From: JANNBN01 sp963763885
Lineage (GTDB): Bacteria; Actinomycetota; Acidimicrobiia; Acidimicrobiales; JANYDT01
Direction of reading: 5' to 3'
DNA: 64,000 nt
Assembly: GCA_963763885.1 (NCBI GenBank)
Contig: CAVXQD010000001.1
Coordinates: 62,001-126,000 of the forward strand
A program made the position numbers and the translations under genes. Of this stretch, positions 8,847 to 16,707 are shown in pieces (position 1 is the first letter of the stretch; the number at the start of each line of letters is the position of its first letter). Below the pieces are notes generated by a model. The model worked only from the letters and a program-made list of their open reading frames with translations, was not told the origin of the DNA and made no database searches.

Positions 8847-8907
8847 TGAATGGGTTGCTCCACCTCGGATTCACTCCGATCCCTCCGTTCACCGCTCGGC
8901 CGCGTCC
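8847..8907 (-). repeat. Dispersed ~60-bp repeat, copy 2
   Basis: This inverted copy of the 93-153 repeat lies in the gap between the divergent P450 and VOC genes. One base is missing relative to copy 1 (gagtgaatccg versus gagttgaacccg). It extends an open frame into the VOC gene but precedes the likely start. Confidence 0.8.
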
Positions 8908-8962
8908 GGACGTACTGAGCGTTGCGGTTGAAACCGACCCGCGAGACGTGCGAATGTGCACC

Positions 8963-9448
8963 ATGACCGGGTTCCACCACGTGGCGTATGCCTGCCGCAA
9001 TTTGCAAGAGACCACTGCGTTCTACGAGGCAATGGGCTTCCCCCTTGTACACACCGAAGTGACTGGCCAAGCGGGTGTTGGCGATCATTTCCTCCGCCAT
9101 GTCTTCTTCGACACCGGCGACGGCAGCTGCATCGCGTTCTTCGATCTGCACGGGGTGGGCGAAGCCGAAGATTGGCGCTCCGACGTTTCCACCGGGGCCG
9201 GGCTTCCGGTGTGGGTAAATCATGTTGCGTTCAAGGCCGACAAAGACCGACAGGAACAGGCGCGGGCTGCACTGGTTGCAATGGGCAAAGAGCCGCACAT
9301 GGAACTGGACCACGGGTGGTGTCACAGCCTGTACATCCTCGACCCCAACGGCATCCTCATCGAGTTCTGCCGCGACACCGGTGGCTTGCCTTCGCTGACG
9401 GAGGAATCCCGTGCCGAGGCGCTCTCCATGTTGGATCGCGTCCCCTGA
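8963..9448 (+). CDS. VOC superfamily (glyoxalase/dioxygenase fold) protein
   Basis: 161 residues from the ATG that opens MTGFHHVAYACRNL. Two beta-alpha-beta-beta-beta modules are visible. Candidate metal ligands are His5 or His6 (HHVAY), the second-module His (VNHVAF) and the final Glu (ILIEFCRDT). Such single-chain VOC proteins can be dioxygenases, isomerases or lyases; the reaction here is unknown. It is 18 bases upstream of a crotonase, so the two are probably co-transcribed in acyl-CoA or aromatic catabolism. An open frame continues upstream through the dispersed repeat but lacks family similarity. Confidence 0.85.
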   Translation: MTGFHHVAYACRNLQETTAFYEAMGFPLVHTEVTGQAGVGDHFLRHVFFDTGDGSCIAFFDLHGVGEAEDWRSDVSTGAGLPVWVNHVAFKADKDRQEQARAALVAMGKEPHMELDHGWCHSLYILDPNGILIEFCRDTGGLPSLTEESRAEALSMLDRVP

Positions 9449-9466
9449 ACTCCGTAGGTTTCGTGG

Positions 9467-10324
9467 ATGACCTACGAAACCCTGCTGTACGACGTCGCCG
9501 ATGGTGTTGCAACCATCACCCTGAACCGTCCGGACAAACTCAACGCATTCAACGGCCCGATGCTTCGCGATCTTCTGCGCGCATTGGATGTAGTCGACGC
9601 AGACGATGACGTACGCGCGCTGATAATCACTGGGGCTGGACGCGGATTCTGTGCCGGAGCGGACCTCAGCGGTGGAAGCGGCACGTTTTCCGCCGGCGTG
9701 GATAACAGCGACGCAAAGTCATTCGACCGTGACGGGGGAGGGCTCGCCTCGCTGCGTCTCTTCGACATGAAGAAGTTCACCATCGCTGCCATTAACGGTC
9801 CGGCGGTAGGCGTTGGCATCGCAATGACGCTGCCGATGGATGTGCGCATGATGTCCAGCTCCGCCAAGGTCGGTTTTGTCCACGTACGCAGGGCGATCAT
9901 GCCCGAAGCAGCCTCGACGTGGTTCCTGCCACGGGTCGTTGGAATCTCCAAGGCGCTTGAGTGGGGTTGCACCGGCCGCTTGATCCTGCCCGATGAGGCG
10001 CAGTCCGGCGGACTCGTTCGATCCGTGCATGCACCTGAGGAGTTGTTGCCAGCAGCTATGGCCTTGGCCCGTGAGGTGGCCGACAACGCAGCACCGGTTT
10101 CGGTCGCAGTCACCCGTCAGGCGATGTGGCGTCTGCTTGGTTCGCCGCATCCCATGGACGGCCACCGCGTGGACAGCAGGGGAGTGCGTTACCTTGCGCG
10201 TCTGTCCGATGCAAAGGAGGGCATCGACTCCTTCTTCGAGAAGCGGCCGCCTCACTTCACTGGGCAGCCCAGCACCCAGATGCCAGACACCATGCCGTGG
10301 TGGGACGAGCCCGAGTTCAGCTGA
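9467..10324 (+). CDS. Enoyl-CoA hydratase/isomerase (crotonase) family
   Basis: 285 residues. Crotonase signatures are TLNRPDKLNAFNGPM near the N-terminus, the oxyanion-hole segment GRGFCAGADLSGG, and the second loop NGPAVGVGIAMTLPMDVRM. These enzymes hydrate or isomerise enoyl-CoA thioesters. The C-terminal tail is longer than in the minimal family. It is probably the second gene of a VOC-crotonase operon. Confidence 0.9.
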   Translation: MTYETLLYDVADGVATITLNRPDKLNAFNGPMLRDLLRALDVVDADDDVRALIITGAGRGFCAGADLSGGSGTFSAGVDNSDAKSFDRDGGGLASLRLFDMKKFTIAAINGPAVGVGIAMTLPMDVRMMSSSAKVGFVHVRRAIMPEAASTWFLPRVVGISKALEWGCTGRLILPDEAQSGGLVRSVHAPEELLPAAMALAREVADNAAPVSVAVTRQAMWRLLGSPHPMDGHRVDSRGVRYLARLSDAKEGIDSFFEKRPPHFTGQPSTQMPDTMPWWDEPEFS

Positions 10325-10353
10325 CCGGCGATCTGGTCAGGGAATCGGGCTGG

Positions 10354-10857
10354 TCAGGCAGCTTTGGTCGCAGAGCGGCGAGCCGCTGCTCTGCGTGCAC
10401 GCTTGATGAGGCGGCGTTCGTCCTCGGTGGTGCCGCCCCAGATGCCATCGTTCTGGATGGTTGCGATTGCGAACTCCAGGCACTGCGACTGAGCAGGGCA
10501 GCTGGCACAGATGGCCTTGGCCAGCCCCACCTGCTGGGCAACCGCGGTTCCTTCACCGATCGGGAAAAAGATCAACGTGTCCATGTGGGCGCACGCTGCA
10601 ACGAGACGCCAATCGCTGTGGTTCCAGCGCGCCAATCGGCTGGATCCGGACAAAGACACATCCGCTGTTGCCTCCGGCTGGGTCTGGAAGCTGGCTAGCG
10701 GGCCTTCTGGGGTGCGCAGGGTGTCGTGCTCGCCTGGTGCGATCGGCACGCCTGACGCAAACGGTGCTTCGAGATGAGCGGCAGCGGTTGATTCCACGAA
10801 AGGATCGTACGCTTTTCTGAGCAAACGCTCAATCAAATTCTTGCAAGGCAAGATCAC
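10354..10857 (-). CDS. WhiB-family Fe-S transcription regulator
   Basis: The C-terminal 90 residues carry the WhiB pattern: four Cys (AACAHMD, AICASCPAQSQCLEF) for a [4Fe-4S] cluster, the turn GIWGGTTEDERR, and a basic tail (KRARRAAARRSATK) for DNA contact. WhiB proteins are specific to actinobacteria and their phages and bind the sigma factor. The open frame gives 167 residues, longer than usual; the first 75 or so look unstructured, and the real start may be internal. Confidence 0.9.
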   Translation of the reverse strand: MILPCKNLIERLLRKAYDPFVESTAAAHLEAPFASGVPIAPGEHDTLRTPEGPLASFQTQPEATADVSLSGSSRLARWNHSDWRLVAACAHMDTLIFFPIGEGTAVAQQVGLAKAICASCPAQSQCLEFAIATIQNDGIWGGTTEDERRLIKRARRAAARRSATKAA

Positions 10858-10951
10858 CGTGCTGAGCCCACCGCATCGCTCCCGACGATGATCCGTCAGG
10901 GCACCCCGAAGTCGACCTTCGAAAGCGACCTACTTGGCAGCTATTTGGCCA

Positions 10952-11515
10952 CTATTTGGACTGGGCCGCGGCCCAACTTTGGAGGGCAGCCTGCAACTCC
11001 GGGTCTTCCGTGGCGTATCGCAGCTCGGCACCCCCGGGCACCTCGACGCGCTTCATGTCGATTGATTCCGCTCCGATCTCCACCACCTCGCGCCCCGTCA
11101 AGTTCTTCCGGTCGCCGACAGAGAAGTCACCCATGTTTCGACGGGTGATCAACAGATCGGCGGTTGCCCGGCGGATTTGTCCCTCAGTCCGAGCATCCGA
11201 CGGTTTCGTGGTTGTCCAACGTTCCACCAGGCCATCGGCAGTGTTCTCGAAAACGTGCGTCACCCGACTGGACGTGAGCGAAGCCTTGTCTTCCACCAAA
11301 CGTTGGTCGCGTCGGTTACCGACAAGCGTGCCGACCATGTCGAGAGCGAAGAAGGCAACAACCACAAGTGCACACGCCAGCACCACGGTGCGACCGCGCC
11401 AAAAACCGGCGGGCGGCTTTTCGCCAGGAGCCAGATCCAACGCGTAGAGATCGGAGCTATCCCGGGGCGACTGTGTGGTCGGCGAGTTGCCCTGGTTCGA
11501 AGAAGTTGCGGCCAT
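10952..11515 (-). CDS. Membrane-anchored protein, unknown function
   Basis: About 187 residues if started at MAATSSNQ; an earlier in-frame start at 11536 is possible. A polar N-terminal tail of about 40 residues precedes one membrane helix (VVLACALVVVAFFALDMVG), then a soluble domain rich in Arg, Glu and Thr. I do not recognise the domain. It is encoded in the same direction as whiB. Confidence 0.7.
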   Translation of the reverse strand: MAATSSNQGNSPTTQSPRDSSDLYALDLAPGEKPPAGFWRGRTVVLACALVVVAFFALDMVGTLVGNRRDQRLVEDKASLTSSRVTHVFENTADGLVERWTTTKPSDARTEGQIRRATADLLITRRNMGDFSVGDRKNLTGREVVEIGAESIDMKRVEVPGGAELRYATEDPELQAALQSWAAAQSK

Positions 11516-11598
11516 CCAGCCAGTGTGGCAGGCCATCCAGGGTCACCGAGACGGGCACGGACCGTCGCTCGGCGTCATGGAGTGAAACGAGACGGCGG

Positions 11599-11828
11599 CT
11601 ACGTCAAGATGACGAAGGCCATGCCGAAGAGCCACACGCCTGCTAGGACAAAGGCGGCGTACTTGCCGAGATAGCGCCGACGAAAAGATGGCACCGAGAC
11701 GATCACAAGCGCGATAAGCACGGCGACGAGGGCAACCTTCACGGCACCAGTCTGGCCGAGCCGGGGCTTCAATTCGGCGAGTCTCCGCAAGTCATGGTCC
11801 GGGTAGCGTTCCGGGATGTGCCGAAACA
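11599..11828 (-). CDS. Small membrane protein
   Basis: The C-terminal 50 residues form two hydrophobic helices (VALVAVLIALVIVSVP and AAFVLAGVWLFGMAFVIL) separated by a basic loop (RRRYLGKY). A start at MFRHIPERY would overlap the divergent DUF2277 start by about 13 bases; a later GTG (VKVALVAV) would give a 47-residue protein. Function unknown. Confidence 0.55.
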
Positions 11829-12115
11829 TCACTGAACTCAGAGGACTCGAGCCACCAGCGACCACCGTCGAGATCCGCGCAGCTGCAGAGCAGTTTGTCC
11901 GCAAGGTCTCCGGGGTGCCGAAGCCACCGGCCGTTGTGGCAGCGCGTTACGCCGCAGCGATCGACGCGATTGCCGCGGAGATGACAGCGCTGCTGGCAGA
12001 GCTTCCGGCTCGTCGCCAGCCACCACCCATCGACCCGCCGATGCGCCGAATTGCAGCGAGAGCGGCAGGCGCTGACCCTTCCACCATCCGCGGACCTCGG
12101 TTGCGGCCACGCTGA
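11816..12115 (+). CDS. DUF2277 family protein
   Basis: 99 residues opening with the diagnostic MCRNITELRGLEPPATTVEI, followed by AAEQFVRKVSGVPKPP. DUF2277 proteins are small, widespread in actinobacteria and of unknown role. Helix-rich body and a basic Pro-rich tail. It is flanked by divergent and convergent genes and appears monocistronic. Confidence 0.9.
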   Translation: MCRNITELRGLEPPATTVEIRAAAEQFVRKVSGVPKPPAVVAARYAAAIDAIAAEMTALLAELPARRQPPPIDPPMRRIAARAAGADPSTIRGPRLRPR

Positions 12116-12162
12116 ATTCGGACTGACCCTTCGGACCCGGGCGTCGGCCGAGCGGTCTAGGG

Positions 12163-12894
12163 CTACGGCGCGTCGATGATTCGGACGCGGAGGCGCTTGT
12201 TGCCCTTGCCCTTGGACTCGGTCTTTTCCACCACGATGCGGCCCACCTCGGCCGTGCTGTGCACGTGGGTGCCGCCGTCGGCCTGCTTGTCCAAGCCCAC
12301 AATGTCCACCACCCGAATACGTTCAACGCTGGCTGGGATGAGGTTGACCTTGGTGCGAATCAGTTCCGGGTCGGTTTGCGCAGCAGCGTAGGGAAGCGAC
12401 GACACCTCGATACGACGGTCTGCGATCAGCTCTGCGTTAACCAACGCCTCGATTTCGGCGGCGAAACCTTCTGGCAGCGGGTCAAACGCAAAGTCCATCC
12501 GCGCTGCCAACGGTTCCATGTTGCCGCCCGTGACTGGTACCTGCCAGCGGTTCCAAATCACCCCGCACAACACATGCAGGGCAGTATGCGTGCGCATGAG
12601 TTGGTGGCGACGATCAAAGTCGATGGTGCCCTGTACCTGATCGCCCACAGCCGGAACAGAGCGAGACGGCGTATCTGCCGCGAGGTGGTGCCATGCGTCG
12701 GCACCGTCCTTGGTGACATTGATAACCGTATGCGCGCCGATGGTTCCAGTGTCGTGTGGCTGACCGCCACCGGTTGGGTAGAACAGCGTGCGGTCGAGCT
12801 TGATCCGCACGCCGGTCTCGTCGGTGACGGAGTCGACCACCGTCGCGTTGAACGACGTTGCGTACGCGTCGGCGAGGTAAAGCAGCTCAGTCAC
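12163..12894 (-). CDS. alaX: AlaX-type alanyl-tRNA editing protein
   Basis: About 243 residues from GTG (VTELLYLADAY). It matches the free-standing AlaRS editing domain: FYPTGGGQPHDTGTIG, zinc-site HTALHVLCGV, and the second-half motif DGGTHVHSTAEVG. AlaX hydrolyses Ser- or Gly-mischarged tRNA-Ala. The second metal motif has Asp rather than Cys before GGTHV, which I recall from other free-standing AlaX proteins. The open frame extends far upstream over the aminotransferase gene, but that part is a shadow, so the GTG was chosen. Confidence 0.9.
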   Translation of the reverse strand: MTELLYLADAYATSFNATVVDSVTDETGVRIKLDRTLFYPTGGGQPHDTGTIGAHTVINVTKDGADAWHHLAADTPSRSVPAVGDQVQGTIDFDRRHQLMRTHTALHVLCGVIWNRWQVPVTGGNMEPLAARMDFAFDPLPEGFAAEIEALVNAELIADRRIEVSSLPYAAAQTDPELIRTKVNLIPASVERIRVVDIVGLDKQADGGTHVHSTAEVGRIVVEKTESKGKGNKRLRVRIIDAP

Positions 12895-12913
12895 GAGGGT
12901 TGAACTGCCGCGG

Positions 12914-14128
12914 TCAGATGACTGCAGCGATTGCTGCGCACACGGCAGGAAGGTTGTTGTGGTTGAGCGCAGCGACGCAGATGCGACCCGAGTCCACCCC
13001 GTAGATGCCGAACTCTGAGCGAAGCCGCTGCATCTGCTCCGCTGAAAGCCCCGAGTAGCTGAACATTCCCCGCTGGGTGGTGATGTAGGAAACATCGGAG
13101 GTAACCCCAGCTGCGCGCAATCCGTCTGCCAATGCGCTGCGCATTTCCTTGACGCGAACCCGCATGCCGCCAAGCTCGGTCTCCCACATGGCCCGCAGTT
13201 CTGGGTTGGTGAGAACTGCGCTGACGACCTGTGCACCGTGCGTTGGGGGGTTGGAGTAGTTGGTACGGATGCTGATCTTCAGCTGCGACATGACCCTTGC
13301 TTGCTCGTCTGCGGTGGCGCACACGACGCTGAGCGCGCCGACGCGCTCGCCGTAGAGCGAGAAGCTCTTGGAGAACGACGTTGCAACGAGGAAGTCGATT
13401 CCGGCTGCCATGAACTTGCGGACTGCAGCGCCATCTTCATAGATGCCGTCGCCGAATCCCTGGTATGCCATGTCCAGGAACGGAATGAGACCGCGTGCCG
13501 CAACAACCTGCACGACTGCGTCCCAGTCCGTGTCGGAGAGGTCGTAGCCCGTTGGATTATGGCAACACGCGTGAAGCACCACAACGGTGCCGGGTGCAGC
13601 TGCCTCAAGCGAAGCCAACATGGCAGGCGCATCGATGTCTCGGGTGGCGGAGTTGTAATACGCGTACGTATCGACGGTGAAACCCGCGTTGGTGAACAGG
13701 GCTCGGTGGTTCTCCCAGCTGGGGTCGGAGATCAACACGGTGGTCGCCCCGGTGTTGCGGCGAATGAAGTCCGCACCAACCTTCAAACCACCGGTACCGC
13801 CGAGCGCCTGAACCGTGGCGACTCGGCCCTCGGTGACAACGGACGAATCCGCTCCGAACACAAGGTGCTTCACGGCAGTGTCGTAGGCGACCAAGCCGTC
13901 GATGGGCAAGTAACCGCGGGCCCGAGCCGTGCCAAGAAGCGCTTCTTCAGCTGCCGAGACGCACTTCAGTACAGGCAGCTTGCCGTTCTCGTCTGAGTAG
14001 ACACCAACGCCAAGGTTGACCTTGTTGGGATTGGGGTCACCGTTGAACTGCTCGTTGAGACCCAAAATTGGGTCCCGTGGAGCCATCTCGACGTTGTTGA
14101 ACAAAGCGGTACTGGGCGTGCTCGACAT
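12914..14128 (-). CDS. Aspartate/aromatic aminotransferase (class I)
   Basis: 404 residues, aligned along its length with the TyrB/AspC type. Landmarks are LNEQFNGDPNPNKVNLGVG, HACCHNPTGYD, and the PLP-lysine segment SFSKSFSLYGERVGALS. It transfers the amino group between aspartate or aromatic amino acids and 2-oxoglutarate in the cytosol. It lies 19 bases upstream of alaX in the same direction, so co-transcription is likely. Substrate preference is not readable. Confidence 0.93.
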   Translation of the reverse strand: MSSTPSTALFNNVEMAPRDPILGLNEQFNGDPNPNKVNLGVGVYSDENGKLPVLKCVSAAEEALLGTARARGYLPIDGLVAYDTAVKHLVFGADSSVVTEGRVATVQALGGTGGLKVGADFIRRNTGATTVLISDPSWENHRALFTNAGFTVDTYAYYNSATRDIDAPAMLASLEAAAPGTVVVLHACCHNPTGYDLSDTDWDAVVQVVAARGLIPFLDMAYQGFGDGIYEDGAAVRKFMAAGIDFLVATSFSKSFSLYGERVGALSVVCATADEQARVMSQLKISIRTNYSNPPTHGAQVVSAVLTNPELRAMWETELGGMRVRVKEMRSALADGLRAAGVTSDVSYITTQRGMFSYSGLSAEQMQRLRSEFGIYGVDSGRICVAALNHNNLPAVCAAIAAVI

Positions 14129-14170
14129 AGGGCGTTAATTCTTCCACGCACACCGACCCCGACAGTCCGG

Positions 14171-15220
14171 TTAATTCCGGCGCACCACCACAATCACTGT
14201 CCAGCGAAGGATCTCGTCGGTGCCGGCGTCACGGACGGCTCGTCCGGTCACTTCGACCGCTTGTAGCGCCCAACCGTCAGCACCGCGCAGTTCGCCGGCA
14301 AGGCGGTGGTCGAACTCCAACAGTTCCCCTTCGAACGCTGGACCGGTGTGCGAGCACGAATGCCAGGCAACCACCGTTGCGATGTGCGGCAAACACCGGG
14401 TGAGCGAGGCCTGCGCCAACGCAACGACATGGCCGCCGTAGACAAGGCGTTTGCCGTAGATGCTGGCGGTTGCGTCGCGGTGCACAATCGCCCGGTTGTG
14501 CGTGATCCGGGCAAAGCTGGCGGCCAGGTCGACGTGATCCCGGGTGCCGTCGGTTGCGGTGGTCCAGTCTTCGGTCGGTGAAAACGCCTCGGCGTTCCAT
14601 CCAGAAGGCAACAGGTCTGCATACGCAGCGAGGTCCAGCGGAGAGTCAGCGGGACCCACATCAGCAGACAGACCGGGAAGGGAGCCGCCTTCGCTGACGG
14701 GGAGCAACGCGCAGCGCTCGTAGTCAAGCACCACCTCACCGTCCGCCGTTGTGACAATGCCAAGCAGCGCTTTGCCCCGCAACGGCTGCCCGCTTTGTAT
14801 GGGTTGCTTCCCCTCGGGTTCGACTCCGATCCCTCCGCTCACCGCTCGGACGCGCCTGGGCTTGGACGAGGTGTCGCTCATCGCCTTAATGGTGACGACG
14901 GTATGCAGGGTCTCGCCGAGATGCACTGGCCGCAGGACGCGGATGTTCCGGTAGAAGAGGTTGGCAATGGCGCGCCGTGTTGCAACCGTGCTGAGGCCGA
15001 TGGACAGGTTGACCACCAACCCGGGGCTGGCAAGGCGTGCGTCCTTGCCGGTGACCGCCTTGCTCAGCGGAGCGCTCAGCGGAAGTGCCAGGGCTTCGCC
15101 GGACATTGCCTGGTAAAACGACGCCAAACCGTCGTCAAGCGTTACGGCATGCTGCGGCACCAGTTGCTGCCCTGGGGTGAGCCAGTCGTAGTACGGGCCG
15201 TCTGCGTGGATCGAAGTCAT
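14171..15220 (-). CDS. MaoC-like double hotdog dehydratase with repeat insertion
   Basis: 349 residues with two hotdog-fold halves. The first contains GLVVNLSIGLSTVATRRAI and the link to FYRNIRVLRPVHLGETL. The second contains THNRAIVHRD and LVYGGHVVALAQASL. The expected reaction is hydration of enoyl-CoA, or thioester binding. Residues about 121-148 are foreign: they come from the dispersed repeat and separate IKAMSDTSSK from RGKALLGIV, which otherwise would join as neighbouring strands. The frame is kept, so the gene may still function. Confidence 0.85.
   Translation of the reverse strand: MTSIHADGPYYDWLTPGQQLVPQHAVTLDDGLASFYQAMSGEALALPLSAPLSKAVTGKDARLASPGLVVNLSIGLSTVATRRAIANLFYRNIRVLRPVHLGETLHTVVTIKAMSDTSSKPRRVRAVSGGIGVEPEGKQPIQSGQPLRGKALLGIVTTADGEVVLDYERCALLPVSEGGSLPGLSADVGPADSPLDLAAYADLLPSGWNAEAFSPTEDWTTATDGTRDHVDLAASFARITHNRAIVHRDATASIYGKRLVYGGHVVALAQASLTRCLPHIATVVAWHSCSHTGPAFEGELLEFDHRLAGELRGADGWALQAVEVTGRAVRDAGTDEILRWTVIVVVRRN
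14795..14857 (-). repeat. Dispersed repeat, copy 3, inside a coding gene
   Basis: This copy has the same core as 93-153 and is read in frame within the hotdog gene as VRAVSGGIGVEPEGKQPI. Copy 1 read in the same phase gives GRAVNGGIGVEPEVEQPI. The insert keeps the host frame. Confidence 0.85.
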
Positions 15221-15238
15221 CCGTCAAGGTTGGCCGAC

Positions 15239-15354
15239 TCACCACATACGCGCAACTCGGCCACTTCAGGCAAAATTTTCGGCCGCAATGGCCGAGTTGC
15301 GCGTATCCGGTGGTCAAGTTGCGCGTATGTCGGCGACGAGTTGTGCGTATGGCA
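15239..15354. repeat. TACGCGCAACT array, copy A
   Basis: One forward unit (cacatacgcgcaactcggcc, 15242-15261) is followed by three reverse units (gagttgcgcgtat, aagttgcgcgtatg, gagttgtgcgtatg). The units could fold into a large hairpin. The array sits between the divergent hotdog and winged-helix genes. A related array occurs at 39468-39575, also between divergent genes. Confidence 0.75.
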
Positions 15355-15429
15355 ATCAGGCGCGTTGCATGGACGGGACGCTGCGCGTCGCTCACATGGT
15401 CCGGCAGACGGTGACCGTGGGTCGCTAGC

Positions 15430-15717
15430 GTGGCGCCTGTGAGCTCATGGACGTTTCTGTCGAACCACGCACACGTCCTGGTTGCCATCGCCGACAACCC
15501 CGACGTTCGGTTGCGTGAAGTGGCACTCAAGGTGGGCATCACCGAGAGGGCTGCGTCCACAATTGTCTCGGAGCTGCAAGAAGCTGGCTACCTCACCCGG
15601 ACGCGTGTGGGTCGGACCAACCAGTACGAAGTGCATGGCGACCTGTACTTGCGTCATCCGCTTGAGACGCACCGAACGATCGGCGACCTGCTGGCCCTTC
15701 TTGCGCCGCCTGCCTGA
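15430..15717 (+). CDS. Small winged-helix transcription regulator
   Basis: 95 residues from GTG. The pattern ADNPDVRLREVALKVGITER, VSELQEAGYLTRTRVGRTNQY and HPLETHRTIGDLLALL is a MarR/ArsR-like winged helix with a recognition helix and wing followed by a dimerisation helix. It carries no metal or ligand motif. It is preceded by the TACGCGCAACT array and faces the hydroxyacid dehydrogenase gene. Target unknown. Confidence 0.8.
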   Translation: MAPVSSWTFLSNHAHVLVAIADNPDVRLREVALKVGITERAASTIVSELQEAGYLTRTRVGRTNQYEVHGDLYLRHPLETHRTIGDLLALLAPPA

Positions 15718-15738
15718 CGAGTTACGTGACGGGCCGTG

Positions 15739-16707
15739 TCAGGAGATTGGCGTAATTGCTGGTTCGCCCCGCAGGACGGCCAACGTGTTGCGAGCAGCCA
15801 GTGTGGCCATGGCTGTGCGCGTCTCTACTGTGGCTGAGCCAAGGTGCGGAATGAGCACCACGTCGTTGCGTCCAAGCAAGCCAGGGTGGACCTGCGGTTC
15901 GTTCTCGAACACATCAAGCCCCGCGCCGTCTAGCTGACCAAGTTCAAGCGCAGCAACCAGGGCGGCCTCGTCGACGATTGGTCCCCGGGCGGTGTTGATG
16001 AGATAGGCATCTGGCCGCATCAGCGCGAGCTGCGCCGTGTTGATGAGGTGATGCGTCTCGGGGGAGTAAGGGCAGTGGACGGACACGATGTCGCTGGTTG
16101 ACAGCAGTTCGTCGAGGGAGAGCCTGACGGCTCCAAGCTCCGCAGCGAGGTCTGGATGCACTTCGCGCCGGTTGGAGTACACGATTTCCATCCCGAATGC
16201 CTTGGCGCGGCGTGCCGTGGCTGCACCGATGGCGCCCATGCCGATGATGCCAAGGCGGCGATTCTGGATGCTGCGGCCGAGCATCATGAACATGCCCCAT
16301 TGCCACGGTTCGCCGGAACGGATGAGCCGCTCGCCTTCACCAAGACGGCGCGTCGACATGAGGATGAGCGCCATGGCAATGTCAGCGGTTGCGTCGGTCA
16401 GCACACCCGGAGTGTTGGTGGCAACTGCACCGCGGCCCTTGATGGTTGGCACGTCGAGGTTGTTGTAACCGACCGCAACGTTGGAGACCACCTGCAATTG
16501 TGTGCCGGCAGCGTCCAGTAATTCTGCGTCGACTTTTTCGGTGAGGAGCGACACGATGGCATGTGCGCCGGCAACGCGGGAAAACAGCTCGGTACGCGAG
16601 ATGGGTGTTGCCTCATCCCAGGTGATCACGTTGTGGCCGGCGCCGGTCAGCAGATCGATTCCTGGTTGTGGAATGCGGCCAGTGACGACAACTTTCTTCG
16701 CGCTCAT
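15739..16707 (-). CDS. D-2-hydroxyacid dehydrogenase (glyoxylate/hydroxypyruvate reductase type)
   Basis: 322 residues from MSAKKVVVTGRI. The NAD(P)-binding loop is GIIGMGAIGAATARRAKAFG. The catalytic triad is visible: Arg in NTARGPIVDE, Glu in DVFENEPQVHPGL, His in IPHLGSATVETR. It reduces 2-oxoacids such as glyoxylate to D-hydroxyacids. The start overlaps the stop of the upstream aminotransferase (ATGA), so the pair is translationally coupled; together they could transaminate and then reduce a 2-oxoacid. Confidence 0.92.
   Translation of the reverse strand: MSAKKVVVTGRIPQPGIDLLTGAGHNVITWDEATPISRTELFSRVAGAHAIVSLLTEKVDAELLDAAGTQLQVVSNVAVGYNNLDVPTIKGRGAVATNTPGVLTDATADIAMALILMSTRRLGEGERLIRSGEPWQWGMFMMLGRSIQNRRLGIIGMGAIGAATARRAKAFGMEIVYSNRREVHPDLAAELGAVRLSLDELLSTSDIVSVHCPYSPETHHLINTAQLALMRPDAYLINTARGPIVDEAALVAALELGQLDGAGLDVFENEPQVHPGLLGRNDVVLIPHLGSATVETRTAMATLAARNTLAVLRGEPAITPIS

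Noticed and set aside
8855..8962. N-terminal extension of the VOC protein
   Set aside because: The extra codons are dispersed-repeat sequence, and VOC proteins start at the HHVAY strand.
12895..13236. N-terminal extension of AlaX
   Set aside because: It overlaps the aminotransferase gene and has shadow-frame composition.
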